Source of the DNA: Leuctra nigra
Taxonomy: Eukaryota; Arthropoda; Insecta; Plecoptera; Leuctridae
NCBI GenBank assembly: GCA_934045905.1
Contig: OW203771.1
Location: 24,436,069 to 24,500,068 of the forward strand
DNA length: 64,000 nucleotides
Reading direction: 5' to 3'
The notes beneath the pieces were generated by a model, which saw only the letters and a program-made list of their open reading frames with translations, did no database searches and was not told where the DNA came from. Below, in pieces: positions 36,601-45,600 of this stretch. Each line of letters starts with the position of its first letter. The first letter of the stretch is position 1. A program made the position numbers and the translations under genes.

Positions 36601-39600
36601 TTCTTCATCTTCGTAATTGTCCGTTGTTTACCCAATGGTTAATTGCGTCTATGGTAGGGGGAACCGTGAAAAGCCCTCTGAAGCCTTTCCAGTATAACTC
36701 GCGTAGCTGTGTTGCGTGGTGCTTGGCAGCGTCACGCTAACGCGCGATTAGATGACATTACGACATTTTGTCTGGTATATATGAAGCAGAACGTCTCGTT
36801 TCCCTTGAAGAGAGTTTTATATTGTTGCTGCTGTGATTTATTTAAGAGGCAAACGGAAGCAAACGGGAATCGCACGTGGTTCGTCAGAGCGTTTTTTGGT
36901 CTTCCCACTTAATAATTTTAAAAAATCATATAGTAAAGTAACGACCCATAACAGCCTAATAGACTAAATAAAGCCGCACACTTGAGTTCATTATGGCCTC
37001 TGGTACGTCCTCAAAGTGTTATATACGATATTTTTAGTAAAATAATCGTATTTAACACTTTGAGGTCGTACTAGAGGTCATGAAGTACTTCAATATGTGG
37101 CATCATTTAGTCTTTTAGACTGAAATGGGTCGTTACTATCTGATTTTTTAAAATTATTTAGTGGGAAGACAAAATTTCAAAAAAAAAAACGCTCTGACGA
37201 ACCGTGCGATTCCCGTTTGCTTCCGTTGGCCTTTTAACGCTAATAATGAAGCAATGAGTGAACCTAAATATTCCATCAGATCACACAATATGCGAAGTAT
37301 TGTGGAAATGAGAGACATGTTGACTGTGTGTTCTAGGAGGATACGCCACCGCCGGTGCCGCTGCCTTCACGGGCGCAGTCACTCATTCCATATCAGTAGC
37401 TGTGATTGTTGTCGAGATGACTGGGCAATTGACTCATTTAATGCCAATTATTGTAAGACATACTCAAATAATCAAGTCATGACCCATTACGTCCGTGATA
37501 CGATGATGATGGTGTTGCATTTCTCTTCCAGATTGCCGTGTTAATATCTAACGCGATAGCCGCTCTGCTCCAGCCGTCTTTGTATGAGAGTATGATTCTG
37601 ATCAAGAAGCTGCCGTACCTGCCGGTGCTTCTGCCGTTCTCGTCAGGTAATAGGTCGTTGCCAGCCCGCTTGGTACCTTTATTGTTTTTAAAGTGCGTTT
37701 TAGTCGAGTGGATATGATCCACTCAATCAACATAAAAGTATTATGATTTTCATCGAAACATGAAAATAGCATGGTACCAATAGCAATTCAGATTTAATTC
37801 AATTGGCATTGGAAAACATTCATTTCGATACTTCATTGCTGACAGCTATTAAAAATTTAAATAAGTTCATAGTTACTATCAGGAGATATTTATTTTAATT
37901 TTAACCAATTAATGGATTTCAAAAAAAATCAGGGTCAGCAAACAGAGAAGGTTGTCTTTACATGTGTGCAAAATTTCAGATCGATCGGTGAAACGGTGCG
38001 ACCTGTGTATAATTAATAGCAGAAAAAAAGAGATCCGTGCTAAAAGAGCCAAAAGGAGACGCTCGCTTCGCTCGCTTAAAAATCAATATCCATTTAATGA
38101 CAGCGCTTTGAAACATGCTTCCTTCCTCAGGCTTGTACAGCGTGTGTGTCGAAGCATTCATGGTCCGCAATGTGAAGTACATTTGGTACAACATGAGCTA
38201 CGAATCGCTGGTGAAGATATTGATGCAGAGTCGCTCGTTGAAGGGTTTTCCGTTGGTCGACAATCCCGACTCCATGATTCTTCTCGGCTCGATTCAGCGC
38301 TTTGAGCTCATCAGACTGATTGAGAGTCAAGTTGGCAGAGAGAGACGACTCAAAGTTGCAGCCAGGAGGCGTCGAGAAGAAGACCATATGTGAGTCACTA
38401 CAGTTTGTTTTTCCTTTGATTGAACTCTCAACAGACGGAGCCACAGTCAGTTGTTCTGTAAGGCCGAGAAAGACAACATTGCAAGGTGAGCGCGCAATGA
38501 AGTCTTTCTCGGCCTAGCAGAACAACTGACTGTGGCTCCATCTGGTGAGAGTTTATACAGCAAAAAAAATAGACTGTATTCGCACAAAAACAATCCGATC
38601 TGCACTCTGGTGATAGAAATGTGTACTTGAGGAAGTGGTTTCAGAATTATATTCTCATAAGGAACGTGTAGAGTTAAGATACCTCTACTTCATACACTAT
38701 TAAACATAGAACCCTGAAAAAAGTAACGAGTAAAGAAAAGATTATGCTTTATCGATCTGTCTCCTCAGAATTTTATTTATTGTGTTTAAATAATTAGTAA
38801 ATTACTTTCCGTATGAGATAAATAACGGATTATCGAGTGGCCTGATTGGTCCGTTAAACCATTTCCTGTCTTCTCATTGGCTGATGCATAACATGTTTGC
38901 ATGATTATTACGCTGCAATTTAAACTCAGAGAAAAATTCTGAGGATACAGATCGATAATGATAATCTTTTTTATACTCGCTACTTTTTTCATGGTTCTAT
39001 GTTTAATAGTGTATGAAGTAGAGGTAACCAAAGTCTATACGTTTCTTATGAGAATTCAATGCTGATCCCACTAACTCAAGTACCACATTTCAACCGCCAG
39101 AGTGCTCTACTGAACTTGATTTAGCGAATACAGCGAAAACGCTTCTTGCTACTACACATTTAGTTACAGTTTTTTTAAGAAAGCACTAAGAAGTGCTTTC
39201 TCCCAACCCCAAAAAGTCAATAACCCAACATAATATTATGTTTTTAATTAACAAATTATTATGATTATTATGATTATTATAATTATTATGTTTTACTCCA
39301 CTATGTTTTATGTATTATGTTTAATGTTTTTTTATTATGTTCCACTTTAAAAGTGGTTGTGGTCCAATGCTGGGGCAAGAGTCTGCAGCTTATAGAATGG
39401 GCCAAGTCATCATTTCAGTTGGTAATTGGTAATTGAAACTTGTAGGTATACGAATATATTTTGATGCGGTGCGATGTGATACCTGGTTCAAAAAAGGAGT
39501 TTCGTTTTATGAGCTCAGTTTATTGATAATATATTCCTGGTTATTTCACACAAAAACGTGTGTATCTCCAAAATTGTCGAAGTTACAATTTCTTTTTTAA

Positions 39601-42600
39601 TTGTTATATTGAAAACGGTAATTATGAAATAAAAAGAGTCTAAAATACAAGTCTAATTGATAACGCCTTGCTATTTTGAGACACATACATGTAATTTTTT
39701 AATATTATTTAATAATACTGAATATTTATTATATACCTAACTACAACCCCATATCAATATTTATTTACAATATTGTATAATCATAATTTTAATTAATATG
39801 AATATAATAATACACTTTGCGGGTGTGAAAAATGATAATGATGTTCCAGGGGACGGGAGGAGTTAGAGCGTCTGGAGTGGATGAAATTGCAACAGAAGTA
39901 CGGTCCTGCAGGGCGCTTTGAGACACTTCCAGTCGCAGGATTTTCAGATCCATCAAGAGATGACAGCTCCAATGCAAGTCTACGACTGCGACAGATCGAC
40001 AGTGCGGTGAGTCCTCAGAGATGCTTATCACAACAGATAATATTATCCAGTCCTCTTTCAATCATATTATCATACATTTAGAATTTATAGGAGAGGGGTA
40101 TTACAGCTACTGCAATTATTAATATACCTAACCTGCAAGGCATACTTTTACAGAATCATTATTAAAAGAGAGGGAATAAAATAATTAAAACATTATGCAT
40201 AATTCCTATTTGTACCGTTATGAGTTATTTCATTGATCTATCAATATTGCTTCATAATTGTGTGCTATTAATCAAATTCAACTATATTAAATTGTTAACA
40301 ATTTAAAAAACAATTATGATTAAATGTTTTATAAAATTGTTTACACGACATAATTTTTATATTTCATTTTATTCCATCACTGTACAAACAATTCTTACGT
40401 GTCATTCTAATTTCTTAGTGAAAATCAAGATAAAAAACATATCACTTGACAACATAATATTTTCAGCCACCTTTCATGCCTACACATCGAACGAAATCAA
40501 TATTGAAGAACCCAGGATCTGGATCAATTGAAAGCTCTCCCATGCTGCTCCCTCGTGCTGCATCTTCTAGCAATGAAAATAGGTAAGCGATATTCTCGCA
40601 ATTCCCAAGTGCCTATGGGCATCGAGTGTTCATACCCCCAGCGCCACGAGTGAAAGAAATAAGCAACATTTGTGGGAATGATCTTCAGCTGTTTCATTTC
40701 TCATTGGCCGTGACCTAGCAACCGATCAAATGTCAACCAATGTACTCAAAATATTTCGAAATCAGAACCAAGTCGCGCAAATTACTATTGTAATAAGATT
40801 CAGTGAAATTGTGAACACTTTGTTATTAATATTTGGTAGGCGAATACACATTAGATAAACTTGTGTAAATTTTAAGGAGTGATAATGCGTAATATGTGCA
40901 GCAACATAACGTATAACTGCAGCGACTTGGACGCCTTGCCAAAGGTAAGCTTCCTTCCCACAGCTTAGGTGGCTCTGTATGTACTTTTTACAGCGCTATC
41001 TGTAGTCTAAACACGCTGCCTATAGGTCTGTTCGTTTTGCTTACTGCACTTTACTGCTCATTGCAAATCCGTTCGTTTTGCATCAAACTTGCTGTTCCGT
41101 CACTGCGATTGTGTTCGATTTGACACTGACAGTAGCTGCGCAGTGACTGTTCTTACAGCTGGGTAGGAAGGTACTGTAGCTGTAGCAACTTTGCAGTAGA
41201 CGGCAAAATGGCGGACGTAATGAAGATACAATGTTTTTCTTTGTACAATGTTACAAAATACAATGTTACAATGTAACATGTTTTTCTTTTGGATGGATTG
41301 TGAAAATACGCCCAAGGAGGAGAAAAATGTGTATTTGTTTCAGAGTTTAGGTGAGTTATATGTTATGTTATGAAATGATACGTTTTTATATAAAAATGCA
41401 TTGGGATTAGATAAGAATTCTATAAATGTAGAACATAGCCTCCCTTATTTTTAAATTCTTCCAGCCAAAGTCACAAACCTCCAGACTGCCATCCTGCTGC
41501 AAATGCGTTCGTTTTGTGTTGGTACAGCAAGCTACTGCAAGAGTTACCAGGGCCTACTGTAAGCTGCTGCTACTGCAACTGCAGTAAGCAAAACGAACAG
41601 ACCTTATGAATCTCCGCGTCTTGAAATGTTGTGAATGTTTACAGAATGCGCCTTGTGTTCAACTCAATGTTCCGCAAGAGTGCGGCTGCATCGCTCCCTG
41701 ACGTGCACACCGACCCCGACGTCGGCAAGCTCATGGAGGAGCTATCCAGCAGTCCGACGCCAGGCGCCAGGACGTCCAAGAAGGTCACACTTGTGAGTCC
41801 TAGTAGTCCAGGGATTTTGTGATTATACCCTCCACTAATTGCAACAGAAGGTTTCAATACATGAATCGATTCAGAAAAATGCACTCTACAACATATTATC
41901 CAAAATCGCCCAAAATCCGTGCACCGGAAGTACTTTTTAATCACTTTTTAAGTTAGTTTCCCATGTTAATTCATCTTCAAAAAAATCATGTAACTCCGAT
42001 TTTGACGAAACTTGGCAGGATTGTTCACCAACCTAAATGAACAAAAGGCCCATTGAAAATTCATATTTTAGTAAGTTTTCGACGATTTAGGTCACTTTGG
42101 AGTGTAATTTGACGTTTTGCGAGGTCCATGTTTCCCAAACGATGAGATTTAGAGGAAAATGCTCAGAGAGCTATTTGTGTTTATTTAGGATGTTAAACAA
42201 TTCTGCCAAGTTTCGTCAAAATCGGAGTTACATGAAAAAAAAAGTTTTTTTTGCCAGATGGCGGAAATTAACTTAAAAAGTGATTAAAAAGTACTTCCGG
42301 TGCACGGATTTTGGGCGATTTTGGATATGTTGTAGAGTGCATTTTTCTGAATCGATTCATGAATTCAAATCTTTTGTTGCAATTAGTGGTGGGTTCAGCC
42401 ATTTTTTGCTTTAAAGTACTGGGCTATAACTTTCACCAAGCAGTCAAGCAGACTGGACACTCAGTCATGCACGCACGTTTCACATTTTATTTTTATATGC
42501 GTGTACACTCTTGACCAAACTAAAAACGTTCATAAGAAACTGATTGACTGATAAAGATGGGATGGCATATTTCGATGAAGTCTATGCTAACTTGGTATCT

Positions 42601-45600
42601 AACTCTAGTAGGTGAGCTCTGATGTCATTGATAATAAATAAAAAGGATTAATTGTCAATGAACCTGACCAAAAGCTAATGAGTTTTCTTCAAATACCGTT
42701 TTTAGCTGCGCCAAAACACATACATTTGAATCTAGTCTACCGTCGCATTAATATTTTGCAAAATATAATTACAATAATACCATGCTATACGTTACCACCA
42801 TACGCTTCCCCTAATTCTAAAATAGGGAAGCGTACGAATATTACACGATTGGCACGAATATTAGTCCAAAAGACATTTCGGTAGCGACATTAAAGTCCCA
42901 AAAATGTGTCATAGGCTCCACCATTTCAACTATTTTTTTGTATTATGGTATTCAAAACGCTGCCTTTAATGTACAAAAATGAAGAACGACTTTAAAATAT
43001 AAATGAACATTATAATTTTTGTTTAGAAACAGTTTTCATTTTGCCAGGCGCCAGGGCTTCAAAGAAGATGCAACTTGCATACAATATGCAAGTCCACATC
43101 CATACAACCATATACATTTTCTCTGCAATACAAATATCGAATATTAAGTTAATAAATATATATTTCAATTAAATTTTAATAAGCCTTTTCTTTCTGTGAA
43201 TAATTCAGCATTGGAGATTACAGCATTTTTTCTTTCCTGCCTCGGTAATTCCAATGCCCCTGCAAACAGTGTAGACAGTGACATGGTAAGGAGTGAAAGA
43301 GAGAGTGAAAGAGAGATCTGTTGCAGCCAGAGGAGCACCTCATCGACATGACAGCAGAAGAGCAGAGACAATGGGAAGACGAAGAGCTCAAGAAGAATGT
43401 CCACTTCGAGAGATGTCCGGTCGATCCAGCGCCGTTCCAACTTGTCGAGAAAACATCACTCATGAAAGTACGCAGAAAAACAAAAACAATCGCAAGACTT
43501 TTTATTTCATACATGATTTTACATCTTAATCAACTACAACGACCGACAAATTATGAAATTAGTTCGAAAACGAGAAGATTTATATAATATTAACATTACT
43601 TACCTATAAACATTGTAAAGGCTGAATTACACGATTCAAGACTTGGATCGTCTAAATGAAAACATTTAAGCATATGACACGTGTCCAAGTCTTGAATTCA
43701 GGACATCTCTTCAGCCTTTTCAATTAGAGCATGTCCCTATTTTCCTTCAAGTCTTGAAATACTTCAACCAATTGTTAATTTCACCGCAACATCAATCAAC
43801 AATAAACATTTAATCGTTTCATGTTTCATGTTTTCATGTTTTCTTGAAATCAAGGGTTCAATTCAACCCCTTCAAGGAAACTTGAACCGTGTAATTCAGG
43901 CTAAAAAATTAAATAATTTCATTCCTCTTTATTTCATTCTACATCTTGCAAATGATTTACGTATGTGGTAAGAAAATTATACATTATAATTACTAAATAA
44001 CACTGGATCTATCAAAAGAGACCCAAATTATCTATATTCACACAAACAATATGAAAGTCCAATGAAACTTTGTTGGCTTTGCATTAAAAGTATAATTTTA
44101 ATTTTGAAAGCGAGCAATTGGTGGTCTTGATTTTGCGTGTAAAATATCTGTAATACATTATGTAAACGACAAATAACTGTATTAAAATAGAGTAGAGCGT
44201 GGCGAGCAAAGCATTTATGAACAAAACTATTTTTTGTGGGAAAGCAAATTATTTTTTGAGATAGTACAATTTGAGTTGCTGAGAATTTTTAAAAAATGTA
44301 CAGTACTTCATTTTTAAAATCGATATCAAAATCACTTCTGTAAAAACAAACTCTTTCCCCAATACCGGAGAAAAATCAATTGGAAAATCAATGGGAAGTG
44401 GATGTTGGTGAATTAAAAATGAAGTAAATCAAAGTGAATATAGTTCCAAATGTAAAACTGGATTATTTAGTATTAAAAAAAAAATCTGCCCCTAACGGTC
44501 ACAAAAAAGTTATTAACAATTGTCACACAAAATTGTCACACAATTGTCAATATCCCATGGCATTGGATTCTATCCTAAAGAAAGTTATCTGCAGAGATAT
44601 ATTTTAAAAATAAAAATGGCTGGCACTGTACAGGCACTGTATGTCATTTGATTTCAATTTCTGATAAACACGTTCGGGGGCAATTCAATTTTTAACAGCA
44701 ATTTGTTGCCCGTGATAAAGAGATTTATAATATAGGAAATTACTTTAAAAAAATTTCAAAACTATTTTAGGGAGGTTCTGGTTCATCAGCTTTTTACCCG
44801 AAGGGAAAATGTTTTCAGAATCATGTCTGGCTATTTTGCCGTTTTGACAATGTATGTCCGATTTTCTGTCGGAGTGTGTCTAAAGATGAGTCATTATTTT
44901 ATTTATTTATTAAGAAAACACACGTATACAAATACAACATAATCCATAGCTTGACCATGATTTTTTTTCTGTGGTGCAAAATCAATCAATTGTCTACCAA
45001 GACTACTAAATAATGTATTTGGTATAAATATGTTGCGGACATTTTAATCATTTGAATCAGTTAGAAGAAAGATATTACAAGTTTACGACTACGAAAAAAA
45101 ATTACACCAAATATGCTAATAATTTGACCACTAAGAGCGTTATACCTTGATGACCATCAGAAGTCAACGTGTTCTTGTGGAATAAGCCTGGATGTCAGTG
45201 AGGAGTGAACATGTCTGTATGTTGCAGTGTCATTCCCTCTTCTCATTGCTGGGTGTGAGCCATGCATACGTCACAGCCATCGGCCGCTTGATAGGCGTCG
45301 TGGGACTTACAGAGGTAAGACATCACCAAGACACAACACTGTTACCATGATCAAATAGTTGATTTTGTCACAATGTTGATTTTGTCATGAACTACAATAT
45401 TCAATTTATTGAATAAAATCTCAAGATCTGTTGGTCATTCATAAGTAAAAGCCTAATAATTAAATATCAAAATAAAAAAAAATAAAAAAAAATCTTCTAA
45501 CATAAATTTGTTTGAAAATGTAAAATTAGTTATTTTTAGGAAACACTTATATCGCTTTGTAATGTAATTCTGCATTTGTAATTAATAATTAATACTTCAT

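Larger units (their letters stand above)
35984..37336 (+). other. Intron 12
   Basis: Contains a tRNA-derived SINE (36168-36454) and a foldback element (36842-37238). 36540-36840 holds a tail-like TTTTTTTTTGTCTGGGGC and otherwise nothing recognisable. Confidence 0.7.
38390..39849 (+). other. Intron 15
   Basis: Contains a short palindromic MITE (38422-38553), a larger foldback (38573-39133), a small hairpin at about 39178-39202 (AGAAAGCAC/GTGCTTTCT) and AT-rich sequence. Confidence 0.7.
41793..43326 (+). other. Intron 18
   Basis: Contains a long-TIR MITE (41827-42394) and a mariner-like MITE relative (42506-about 42700). The rest is AT-rich. A repeated GGCGCCAGG-like piece near 43046 resembles the end of exon 18 but has no open frame. 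Confidence 0.65.

Noticed and set aside
43046..43080. Second copy of the exon 18 end (GGCGCCAGG-like)
   Set aside because: Too short, and no usable acceptor or open frame; probably a chance or decayed duplicate.
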